Origin: a bacterium
GTDB lineage: Bacteria; Planctomycetota; Phycisphaerae; Phycisphaerales; UBA1924
Direction: 5' to 3'
DNA length: 6,860 nt
Assembly: GCA_002401225.1 (NCBI GenBank)
Contig: NVSM01000041.1
Span: forward strand, 1-6,860
This document shows positions 1 to 5,890 of this stretch, in pieces (position 1 is the first letter of the stretch; every line of letters begins with the position of its first letter). The translations under genes and the position numbers were made by a program. Under the pieces are notes generated by a model, which saw nothing but the letters and a program-made list of their open reading frames with translations, did no database searches and had not been told where the DNA came from.

Positions 1-110
1 ACTATTAATAAAATAATTAAAATATAAAAAATATAGCTAGATTGCATATTTACATTTTGAGCAATATGATTAGAGGCTGAAAATTTAAAAGCATGAAACT
101 TGTCATTCAT
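1..110 (-). CDS. partial CDS, N-terminus of an unidentified, probably membrane-anchored protein
   Basis: An open frame starts with ATG at 110-108 and runs without a stop to the window edge, giving 36 codons. The peptide begins MNDKFHAFKF. About 25 mostly polar residues are followed by a hydrophobic run (SYIFYILIILLI) that looks like the start of a first transmembrane helix, so the visible part fits a short cytoplasmic tail plus a membrane segment. An AAAGGG Shine-Dalgarno sequence lies 7 bases upstream of the ATG, which supports a real start despite the short length. It follows the CBS-domain gene on the same strand with a gap of about 57 bases and no visible terminator, so it may be the third gene of the SLC13-CBS operon. 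I do not recognise the family; a sensor kinase or second transporter subunit is possible but unsupported. Open frames arise easily in such AT-rich DNA, so confidence is moderate. Confidence 0.5.
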   Translation of the reverse strand, partial: MNDKFHAFKFSASNHIAQNVNMQSSYIFYILIILLI

Positions 111-167
111 AATCTATCCCTTTAGCATCAATTTGAATAGTATTTTATTCTGCTATTAGTTAGTATG

Positions 168-566
168 TCATTTATCTAAAATTGCTTTCAATATATCTGT
201 AGAACTAACTATTCCATTTATTTTTTGCCCATCAGTTACTATTAAACGATGAATATGATTAGACAAAATTTTATTCGCTGCTTCTTCAACACTAACAGAC
301 TTGTTAATTGTAATTACACTTTTTGTCATAACATCTTTAACTTTAACGCCTTTGATCTGATCTTTATTATAATTATCATTCCTTAGATATAAGTTTTCTA
401 AAGTAAATAAATCAGATTGGGTGATTATACCTGATAAACAATCAAGTTTATCTACAACTGGTAAAGCTGTAATATCCTCTTCCATCATTATATTTCTGAC
501 ATCTAAAATCAACATATTTTCATTAACTGTTACTACTCTTGTATTCATAATTTCAATTACATCCAT
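168..566 (-). CDS. stand-alone two-CBS-domain protein (putative adenine-nucleotide-sensing regulator)
   Basis: This 132-residue protein consists almost wholly of a tandem CBS pair (Bateman module). CBS1 covers about residues 5-55 and ends in GIITQSD (46-52). CBS2 covers about 76-130, opens with KDVMTKSVITI, and ends in GIVSSTD (118-124). The G-h-h-[ST]-x-x-D endings are the usual ribose/phosphate-contacting motif of CBS domains that bind AMP, ATP or related nucleotides. There is no signal peptide, membrane segment or attached enzyme domain, so it is probably a soluble cytoplasmic regulator acting on a partner. The ATG at 566 is firmly set by a perfect AGGAGG at 572-577, five bases upstream. 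It lies 58 bases downstream of the SLC13 transporter gene on the same strand with no terminator between, so co-transcription is likely and the transporter is the obvious candidate partner; that link is inference. Family assignment is secure, the ligand is unknown. Confidence 0.9.
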   Translation of the reverse strand: MDVIEIMNTRVVTVNENMLILDVRNIMMEEDITALPVVDKLDCLSGIITQSDLFTLENLYLRNDNYNKDQIKGVKVKDVMTKSVITINKSVSVEEAANKILSNHIHRLIVTDGQKINGIVSSTDILKAILDK

Positions 567-593
567 TTTGACCTCCTTTGGTCATTACACTAA

Positions 594-613
594 AAACTAT
601 GCAGAAACTATGC
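594..613. repeat. 9-bp direct repeat AAACTATGC x2, 11-bp period, between the SLC13 and CBS genes
   Basis: AAACTATGC occurs at 594-602 and again at 605-613, separated by AG. The copies are one helical turn apart in the short gap between the transporter stop and the CBS gene's ribosome binding site. Such phasing can mark a protein-binding site or a slipped duplication. In this AT-rich context chance is also plausible, and no function is assigned. Confidence 0.35.
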
Positions 614-624
614 CAAATTTAATA

Positions 625-2046
625 CTAAAAAAAGTCCAACATTAATAAAATCGATACAAGACAGGCTAAGCCTATTAAACCTAAAGCCCCTACTAAAACT
701 CCTAATTTACTCATTTCACGTACATTTATCAATCCACTAGCATGACTCATAGCATTAGGAGGTGTACTAACAGGTAATGACATCGCCAAAGAACAAGAAA
801 ATGCAACTGCTATAATTAACATTTTCTGTCCTCCAAATGCATCTAATCCAACTATCTCTGAACTAAAAGCAGCTGCAATTGGTAAAGTTAAATTAGAAGT
901 TGCCGTATTAGACATAAATGTTGCCATTATTAAAGACAGAGTACATAAATAAGCAACTAATACAACTGGATGATATACACTAAGATCTATACTATTTATA
1001 AAAGTTCTGCTCAAACCTGTTTTTTCTAGAGCAAAACCAAGAGCTATACCTCCAGAAACCAACCAAAGAACATCCCACGCTAATTTATGCATATCACTTA
1101 TATTTACTAATCTAGTCATTGAAAATACAGTCACAGGAAATAAAGCTACAATATAAGAGTTTACTCCATGCCAACCAGAGCTCAGCCATAAAAATATAGT
1201 TATGAAAAAAATTAAAGCGACCAAGAGTCTATCTTTTGTCCATACAAAATTATCATCAAATTTTATATGAATCTCTGAGCATTTTGGAGGGAAAAAAAAT
1301 AATAATAAGAACCAAAGTATTATTAAAAAAAATAATACATAAGGTACAGCGAAACTCATCCACTCTAAAAAAGAAACACTATTGTCTCCAATTAAATATT
1401 TTAATGCTACAGCATTTGGTGGAGTTCCAATAGGTGTACCCAGTCCTCCTATATTTGCAGCAAATGGGATTGCTAAAGCAAACGATTTTCTGGAAGGATC
1501 ATCTGAGTCTAATCCTAAGACCACAGGTATCAAAATGGCTAACATCATAGCAGTTGTAGCTGTATTAGACATAAACATTGAAAAAATAGCAGTAATCATA
1601 ATCATTCCGAATAAAACTATATTTGTCTTAACTCCAAACGGTTTTAGTAATATCTGAGCCATTTTTCTATCAATTCCATATTTACTTGCTGCCAATGCTA
1701 AAAAAAATCCTCCTAAAAAAAGCATAATAATTGGAGAAGAAAAACAAAATAAAATTTCTTTATAGTCAATCAAAGAAGATGAATCTTTGATTTTATTAAC
1801 TAAAATAACAGGACCTTTATCCGATAAAAAAATCAACTCTAAAAAAATAATCAAAACAGAGGTTGCATGTATTTCAATAGGTTCAAATATCCAAAAAAGT
1901 ACCGCTAATATAAATATTGCTAATAATCTATGTTGAATTAAAGTTATACCAGCAATTGGAATCATACTTGTAGGCAAACAAAGTACGAATATAGGTACCA
2001 TTATACATACAACTAATACAATTTTTTCTAATGTGTTTTTTCTCAT
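625..2046 (-). CDS. SLC13/DASS family anion:sodium symporter
   Basis: This 473-residue inner-membrane transporter of the divalent anion:Na+ symporter family takes up di/tricarboxylates (succinate, malate, citrate class) or, in some members, sulfate. Hydrophobic helices run throughout. The two inverted halves each show the family hallmarks: SNT at 160-162 (MSNTATTAM) with GTPPNAV at 207-213, and SNT at 379-381 (MSNTATSNL) with STPPNAM at 427-433. In the characterised homologue VcINDY the paired SNT motifs form the Na+ and carboxylate sites at nearly the same positions. There is no TrkA-C insert, which argues mildly for a carboxylate rather than a sulfate transporter. The length is normal and the gene looks intact. 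The ATG at 2046 has GAGAGG at 2052-2057 as ribosome binding site. It appears to be the first gene of a minus-strand operon with the CBS protein downstream, and is divergent from the copper ATPase. The exact substrate cannot be read from sequence. Confidence 0.93.
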   Translation of the reverse strand: MRKNTLEKIVLVVCIMVPIFVLCLPTSMIPIAGITLIQHRLLAIFILAVLFWIFEPIEIHATSVLIIFLELIFLSDKGPVILVNKIKDSSSLIDYKEILFCFSSPIIMLFLGGFFLALAASKYGIDRKMAQILLKPFGVKTNIVLFGMIMITAIFSMFMSNTATTAMMLAILIPVVLGLDSDDPSRKSFALAIPFAANIGGLGTPIGTPPNAVALKYLIGDNSVSFLEWMSFAVPYVLFFLIILWFLLLFFFPPKCSEIHIKFDDNFVWTKDRLLVALIFFITIFLWLSSGWHGVNSYIVALFPVTVFSMTRLVNISDMHKLAWDVLWLVSGGIALGFALEKTGLSRTFINSIDLSVYHPVVLVAYLCTLSLIMATFMSNTATSNLTLPIAAAFSSEIVGLDAFGGQKMLIIAVAFSCSLAMSLPVSTPPNAMSHASGLINVREMSKLGVLVGALGLIGLACLVSILLMLDFF

Positions 2047-2139
2047 TACATCCTCTCTAATTTAAGCTAAATATACTCCTAATTTATATGAATTAATATA
2101 GTCTTCCAATATTTTTATACGTTAAAATTCAGTCCATTC

Positions 2140-2169
2140 TTTACAAAAGTAATCAACAAAACTTAATAT
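2140..2169 (+). promoter_or_regulatory. candidate sigma70-type promoter of the copper ATPase gene
   Basis: TTTACA (2140-2145, 5 of 6 to the -35 consensus) is followed after 18 bases by TAATAT (2164-2169, 4 of 6 to the -10). The predicted transcription start falls at about 2176, essentially at the ATG at 2178. That start codon has no Shine-Dalgarno sequence, so a leaderless message would fit. The region is AT-rich and such matches are common, so this is tentative. I looked for an FNR-type site (TTGAT-N4-ATCAA), expected for an oxidase-linked gene, and did not find one. Confidence 0.3.
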
Positions 2170-2177
2170 TTAAATGA

Positions 2178-4250
2178 ATGAATGTAAATCCTTTAATATG
2201 TACCCATTGTGGAGAAATTACTAACAATCAGAGTTTCTCAATAAAAGCTCATATATTTTGTTGTAATGGCTGTAAAGTAGTTTATCAATTTTTATCTGAT
2301 AATGGGCTCAATAACTACTACGAACTTCAAAAAACTCCTGGTACTGTCATTACTAACAAACAAGAAAATAAAGATTTTTCATATCTTGATGATCTTGATT
2401 TACTAGAGTCTATCCATGAGTTTTACAGTGAAAAAGTCGCAAAAATAACCTTACTTATACCAAGTATTCATTGTAGTTCATGCGTTTGGTTACTTGAAAA
2501 ACTACCTTCTATTTTAAATGGAGTTCAGTCAAGTCGATGTAATCTATTTCAATCAAAACTTACAATTAATTATTGTCCAAAAATTGTTGATTTATCACAA
2601 ATTATTTCACAAATTTATCAACTTGGCTATGAAACCGAACTCAATTTTGACAACAAAAAAACAAATAGCTCCCAAACTACAGATGAAAACTTAGAGACAT
2701 TAATTAGACTTGGAGTCGCCGCATTTTGTCTTATAAACACAATGACCCTTGCTTTGCCTGAGTACCTCAGCCCTGGAGAAGTCACTCCCACTATTAAAAA
2801 AGCATTTGATTATATAAGCTTTATTTTAACTCTCCCTGTAGTTTTCTTTTCGGCAAAGCCATATTTTAACTCTGCTAGTAAATCACTTAAATTTGGTATA
2901 GTTAATTGGGATGTACCTATAGTACTTGGTATTTTATCTTTATTTTTTACTAGCATTTATGCTTTATTTACTAACTCTGGACAGCTTTATTTTGACTCTC
3001 TTTGTGGGTTTTTATTTTTTCTTCTTTTAGGAGAGTGGGTAAAAAAAAGAAGTTTTAAAAAATTAAATTTTGATAGAAATTTCAATTCTTTTTTACCACT
3101 TGGTATTACAATTGAAGAAAATGAAAATTTTAAAACAATCCCTTTAGACAAGCTAGTCAAAGGACAAAAAGTTTTAATACGTAGTAAAGAGATTATACCA
3201 TGTGACGGTACTTTATTATCAAACGAAGCTCAAATTAACTATTCGTTTATAACGGGTGAGTTTCCATCAGTAAATCTTAAAAAAGGAGAAGATATAAAAG
3301 CAGGTGGCTTAGTTGAAAACTCTAGTATTTTTATACAATCAGAAAACTCAGCAAAAGAGAGCTATCTTATGAAACTTTGGCAAGAGCTAGAAGACATCAA
3401 AAGCTCTGACAAAAAAGAAAAGTTTCCTTTTGCCTTCATATTTTCAATCATTGTTATTCTTTTAGCTATTATTACATTTTTCATATGGCTACCGACTTCT
3501 TTTGATTTAGCTATTTTACATATGACTTCTATACTAATAGTTGCTTGTCCTTGTGCTCTGGCTTTATCTAAACCATACACACTATCCAACGCTCAACGCA
3601 TTTTATCAAAACATGGGCTCTTTCTAAAAAAATCAGAGACTCTTGAAAAGTTTTATGATATTGAACATATTATTTTTGACAAAACAGGTACTTTAACCCA
3701 AATAAATTTAGGTATATTTCAAAACTCCACTTTGACAAATGAGCACTTATCACTCATCAAAAGTTGTGCCATTTTGTCACAACATCCTATTTGTACTAAA
3801 ATTGTTTCAGAACTTTCTAAAGTCAGTACTTTAGTACACTCTGACTTTTTAGAACTAGAAGGACTTGGAATAACGGGCATTTTTAATGAAAAAACTATCA
3901 AAATAGGTAAGGCTAAACATTGCTTTACAAGTAAACAGAAAAACTATTGTTTATCAAAAACATACATAACTATTAATGACAAAATAGTCCATTCTTTTTC
4001 ATATTTTGACCAACCAAGGCAAGGTGTAAAAAAACTTATTCAAAACCTTCAAAAGTCTTTTGATATCAGCTTACTAACAGGAGATCAAAAAAAAGAAAAT
4101 CACCCAATATTTGACATTTTCAATGATAAGTCTACTCTTTTATTTAATCTGTCTCCAGAAGATAAGCTAAATTACATAAAAAAAACAAAACAACAGTGTT
4201 TAATGGTTGGAGATGGAATGAATGATGTTTTCAATGCCATCAACGTTTAA
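2178..4250 (+). CDS. ccoI: copper-exporting P1B-type ATPase, CcoI/FixI-like, C-terminally truncated at a junction
   Basis: This heavy-metal P-type ATPase resembles CcoI/FixI, which move copper across the inner membrane for cbb3-oxidase assembly. In order: a Cys-rich N-terminal metal-binding module (C8-x2-C11 and FCC-x2-C, Cys28/29/32), an HMA domain with HCSSCVWLLE (C99, C102), membrane helices from about 175, the actuator TGE at 359-361, and the membrane metal site CPC at 457-459. Then come the phosphorylation site DKTGTLT with D501, HP at 536-537, GLGITG at 562-567, TGD at 634-636 and GDGMND at 678-683. After D683 the frame reads only seven unrelated residues and stops. The A-x-ADV segment and the last two transmembrane helices, which carry metal-coordinating residues, are missing (about 80-100 residues by family length). 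Those last codons lie antisense within the ppsA remnant. As it stands the pump should not work. No ribosome binding site is visible; an in-frame TGA precedes the ATG. CcoI versus the related CopA2 type is not certain. Confidence 0.88.
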   Translation: MNVNPLICTHCGEITNNQSFSIKAHIFCCNGCKVVYQFLSDNGLNNYYELQKTPGTVITNKQENKDFSYLDDLDLLESIHEFYSEKVAKITLLIPSIHCSSCVWLLEKLPSILNGVQSSRCNLFQSKLTINYCPKIVDLSQIISQIYQLGYETELNFDNKKTNSSQTTDENLETLIRLGVAAFCLINTMTLALPEYLSPGEVTPTIKKAFDYISFILTLPVVFFSAKPYFNSASKSLKFGIVNWDVPIVLGILSLFFTSIYALFTNSGQLYFDSLCGFLFFLLLGEWVKKRSFKKLNFDRNFNSFLPLGITIEENENFKTIPLDKLVKGQKVLIRSKEIIPCDGTLLSNEAQINYSFITGEFPSVNLKKGEDIKAGGLVENSSIFIQSENSAKESYLMKLWQELEDIKSSDKKEKFPFAFIFSIIVILLAIITFFIWLPTSFDLAILHMTSILIVACPCALALSKPYTLSNAQRILSKHGLFLKKSETLEKFYDIEHIIFDKTGTLTQINLGIFQNSTLTNEHLSLIKSCAILSQHPICTKIVSELSKVSTLVHSDFLELEGLGITGIFNEKTIKIGKAKHCFTSKQKNYCLSKTYITINDKIVHSFSYFDQPRQGVKKLIQNLQKSFDISLLTGDQKKENHPIFDIFNDKSTLLFNLSPEDKLNYIKKTKQQCLMVGDGMNDVFNAINV

Positions 4251-4679
4251 GAAGGTTTCTTGTTGCCCAGCAAAAGAAGCATCGGGCATATCTTCAGCGG
4301 TAGCCGAAGAACGTACGGCAAATGAAGCATCGTCTGCAAATTCGCCAGCAAGTTTTGTGTAAGCTTGTTCAATGTCTTGCTGCATTTGTGGCAAGAAAGG
4401 GGTGTCTATTATCCGCTGACGAATGATTTCTCCACATTTTGCTGGTGCTTTAAGATCATCAACGTCCAGAGTGTCAAGCAGTTGGTATATTTTTTCATTA
4501 ATACCGCTTTGCTCTAAAAACTCATTAAAAGCAAAAGAAGTCGTGGCAAAACCGGTCGGAACTTGTACGCCAACATTCGCTAAGTTTGAAATCATTTCCC
4601 CAAGTGATGCATTTTTACCACCAACGCGGTCAACATCACCCATTCCTAAGTTTTCATACCAAAGTACATTTTCTTGCAC
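4200..4679 (-). CDS. ppsA: phosphoenolpyruvate synthase (pyruvate, water dikinase), N-terminal fragment
   Basis: PpsA converts pyruvate and ATP to phosphoenolpyruvate, AMP and phosphate, the entry to gluconeogenesis in the cytoplasm. The 159-codon frame matches the start of the enzyme: VLWYENLGM at 5-13, VGGKNASLGEM at 19-29, IIDTPF at 90-95, then FAVRSSATAEDMPDASFAGQQ at about 120-140, with the ATP-grasp nucleotide-binding residues, and ETFLNV at 141-146. Homology ends near residue 152; the remaining codons are antisense to the GDGMND region of the ATPase. The intact enzyme is about 790 residues, so most of the ATP-grasp domain, the phosphohistidine domain and the PEP-binding barrel are absent, and the fragment cannot be active. 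The start is a GTG at 4679, chosen from GGAG at 4687-4690 and the family N-terminus. It has its own promoter. The closest resemblance in my recall is to marine gammaproteobacterial PpsA. Identification is firm; truncation by rearrangement versus chimeric sequence is open. Confidence 0.92.
   Translation of the reverse strand: MQENVLWYENLGMGDVDRVGGKNASLGEMISNLANVGVQVPTGFATTSFAFNEFLEQSGINEKIYQLLDTLDVDDLKAPAKCGEIIRQRIIDTPFLPQMQQDIEQAYTKLAGEFADDASFAVRSSATAEDMPDASFAGQQETFLNVDGIENIIHSISNH
4211..4235. other. junction A/B: ATPase coding sequence runs into antisense ppsA
   Basis: Plus-strand ATPase homology runs through GDGMND (to about 4226). Minus-strand ppsA homology runs, coming from the right, to about ENI (about 4224-4227). 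The two unrelated genes therefore meet within these bases. Several bases (GATG or a little more) fit either gene, so the join has short microhomology and cannot be placed to the base. Base composition changes sharply across it. Confidence 0.8.
4224..4235 (+). repeat. copy 1 of 12-bp junction repeat GATGTTTTCAAT
   Basis: GATGTTTTCAAT lies at the ATPase/ppsA junction. A second copy with one mismatch, GAAGTTTTCAAT, lies at 4801-4812 in the same orientation, exactly where integrase homology ends. The pair therefore brackets the ppsA fragment. Chance is possible for a 12-mer this rich in A/T. Confidence 0.45.
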
Positions 4680-4686
4680 AGCAATT

Positions 4687-4690
4687 CTCC
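4687..4690 (-). promoter_or_regulatory. ribosome binding site of ppsA (GGAG)
   Basis: On the minus strand GGAG sits 7 bases before the GTG at 4679. It decides the start: no in-frame ATG lies close by, and initiation at this GTG gives the N-terminus expected for PpsA. Confidence 0.65.
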
Positions 4691-4725
4691 ATTGAATTGA
4701 CGAAAAAGATAAAATAATAATAAAT

Positions 4726-4747
4726 CACACTATATTTATAGCGTGTG
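4726..4747. promoter_or_regulatory. imperfect palindrome over the ppsA -10 box (operator candidate)
   Basis: CACACTATA (4726-4734), two bases, then TATA-GC-GTGTG (4737-4747) form an inverted repeat with a two-base bulge. It covers the predicted -10 hexamer and the transcription start, where a repressor would block polymerase. It does not look like the E. coli Cra (FruR) site that activates ppsA. Its regulator is unknown. Confidence 0.4.
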
Positions 4748-4764
4748 TCATTCTACACTGCCAA
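4735..4764 (-). promoter_or_regulatory. sigma70-type promoter of ppsA
   Basis: On the minus strand TTGGCA (4759-4764, 5 of 6 to consensus) is followed after 18 bases by TATAAA (4735-4740, 5 of 6). The transcript would start near 4728, leaving a leader of about 50 bases before the GTG. The promoter appears complete, so the B/C breakpoint lies upstream of it, between about 4765 and 4812. Confidence 0.6.
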
Positions 4765-4797
4765 CTATTGAAACTAAAAGTTTAAATGTAATTTAAC

Positions 4798-5826
4798 TTA
4801 GAAGTTTTCAATTAACTCTTCAGTAACAGCTAATGAGAACACCCCCTGAAGCCACTTACGCACCTCATCAGCAGTCTTCTTAGCAACCCTATGCTCTGCT
4901 GGAATTTCTAGCTCAAGCAGCTCTGATAGCGGCCTGCCCTTGTATGGTTTAAGGTTTCTTTTAGGGGCTAAAGAGCAGTCTAGTATGAACTCTCGAATAT
5001 CTCCCTTCCTATATCGATCTAAGGGCCTGTCTTCCATCCTATCTACCCAATCGCGATAGAACCTTTCATATTCGGATGCAAGAGAGTCAGAAAGACCCTT
5101 CTGAACTTTCCGTTTTAACCAACGCTCGTAAAATATACTAAATATGGGTGTTGCATCCTTAACGAATTTCACCTGAGACTCATCAACAACTATAGGTGTT
5201 ACAAAGGTCGCAGATTGAATAGGCTTTCCTACGTCTAGAAAATCATTCATCCGCTGAGCATAATAAGCCTGTGCTTGTATCAATTGATTGACTAAAACTT
5301 CCAAATCTTCCTCATCAAATTCTAAGCCATGCCCCTCTAATGCCTCGGCTAACACTCGTTTATAGCGGCGCTTTACAGCACCTTCCGTATAACTAACACT
5401 TATCGCCCCCTCTGGCCCAAGAAGCTTCATTAATTGATGATTCTCTACAGAAGCATTTGGGTTTACTGATAAGGCTCTGAGCTTTCTATAAAGCCTGTCG
5501 TTGTCTTCCTGTACTTGTGTCAAAGGCTTATTTGCAGGAGGGTCTAAGCGACCATGCCCTACTTGATTCCAAATTTGTTGAAGCTGATAATCCAGTGACT
5601 CTTTGCTCAATTTGCCCACTTGGTACAACCTTCTAATATTTCCAATTTTTTCGACAATTGAATATAACTCAGCCGCTTCTGATAAAGCAGCCAATTTAGA
5701 GGAAGTTTTCAAAGATCTAGTGAGTTCTCGCCGCTTTAGAATTGGGCGTAAATCGAGAGGAACAGTCCATCTGAAGTGGTATATATCACCTCGTTTTTGT
5801 AGCAGAGGTCGTAGCATTTTTAGCAC
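4798..5826 (-). CDS. tyrosine-recombinase integrase, N-terminal part only (catalytic domain missing)
   Basis: The frame gives 342 residues from GTG at 5826, or 339 from ATG at 5817; neither has a strong ribosome binding site, and an in-frame TAG lies a few codons upstream of the GTG. Residues about 7-60 (KRGDIYHFRWTVPLDLRPIL, then ELTRSLKTSSKLAAL) match the N-terminal domain of phage/island integrases, in which a Y-x-F-R-x-x-[VI]-P strand pair precedes SL-x-T. A long helical linker follows. Residues about 228-342 resemble the SAM-like core DNA-binding domain, ending WLQGVFSLAVTEELIENF, where relatives continue into NP and then the catalytic domain. The stop at 4798 falls there, so the Arg, His-x-x-Arg and Tyr catalytic residues are absent and no recombinase activity is expected. 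The intact protein would probably be 450-550 residues. It reads in the same direction as rnpB with its start about 65 bases past the RNA's 3' end, the typical place for an integrase beside its attachment site. Likely a relic of an integrated element. Confidence 0.8.
   Translation of the reverse strand: MLKMLRPLLQKRGDIYHFRWTVPLDLRPILKRRELTRSLKTSSKLAALSEAAELYSIVEKIGNIRRLYQVGKLSKESLDYQLQQIWNQVGHGRLDPPANKPLTQVQEDNDRLYRKLRALSVNPNASVENHQLMKLLGPEGAISVSYTEGAVKRRYKRVLAEALEGHGLEFDEEDLEVLVNQLIQAQAYYAQRMNDFLDVGKPIQSATFVTPIVVDESQVKFVKDATPIFSIFYERWLKRKVQKGLSDSLASEYERFYRDWVDRMEDRPLDRYRKGDIREFILDCSLAPKRNLKPYKGRPLSELLELEIPAEHRVAKKTADEVRKWLQGVFSLAVTEELIENF
4801..4812 (+). repeat. copy 2 of 12-bp junction repeat GAAGTTTTCAAT
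   Basis: Eleven of twelve bases match the copy at 4224-4235, in the same orientation. Here it encodes the last residues of the integrase remnant (IENF on the minus strand), exactly where similarity to the family stops. It thus marks the second block boundary. Confidence 0.45.
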
Positions 5827-5851
5827 TCGCGTATCTGGAGTGCCTTGCTAC
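5811..5851. repeat. two-step inverted repeat over the integrase start (possible arm or regulatory site)
   Basis: GTAGCA (5811-5816) pairs with TGCTAC (5846-5851). Inside it GCACTC (5823-5828) pairs perfectly with GAGTGC (5838-5843) around a nine-base loop. The structure spans both candidate integrase start codons, so in RNA it could hide them. As DNA it could be part of an attachment site next to rnpB. It lacks a following run of T on the minus strand, so it does not look like an intrinsic terminator for rnpB. The function is inferred only. Confidence 0.4.
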
Positions 5852-5890
5852 CTCTACAACTCCCGCGATATGGGGACTTCGTGGAATTTT

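Noticed and set aside
421..645. Plus-strand open frame opposite the CBS gene
   Set aside because: It is a shadow of the CBS gene and the intergenic gap; no ribosome binding site and no recognisable features.
1236..1657. Plus-strand open frames opposite the SLC13 gene
   Set aside because: They are antisense shadows of a well-supported transporter carrying both SNT motifs.
2047..2177. FNR-type operator (TTGAT-N4-ATCAA) before the ATPase
   Set aside because: TTGAT occurs on the minus strand at about 2150, but the matching half-site is absent at the right spacing.
3362..3901. Minus-strand open frames opposite the ATPase
   Set aside because: They overlap the CPC, DKTGT and nucleotide-binding regions of the ATPase, which explains the sequence fully.
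4423..4695. Plus-strand open frame opposite ppsA
   Set aside because: It is antisense to strongly conserved PpsA sequence.
4224..4812. Complete insertion sequence or gene cassette between the 12-bp repeats
   Set aside because: The segment encodes only a PpsA fragment and its promoter, with no transposase, terminal inverted repeats or attC-like structure.
5811..5890. Intrinsic terminator of rnpB
   Set aside because: The hairpins here are not followed by a U-run on the minus strand and the stems are short or bulged.
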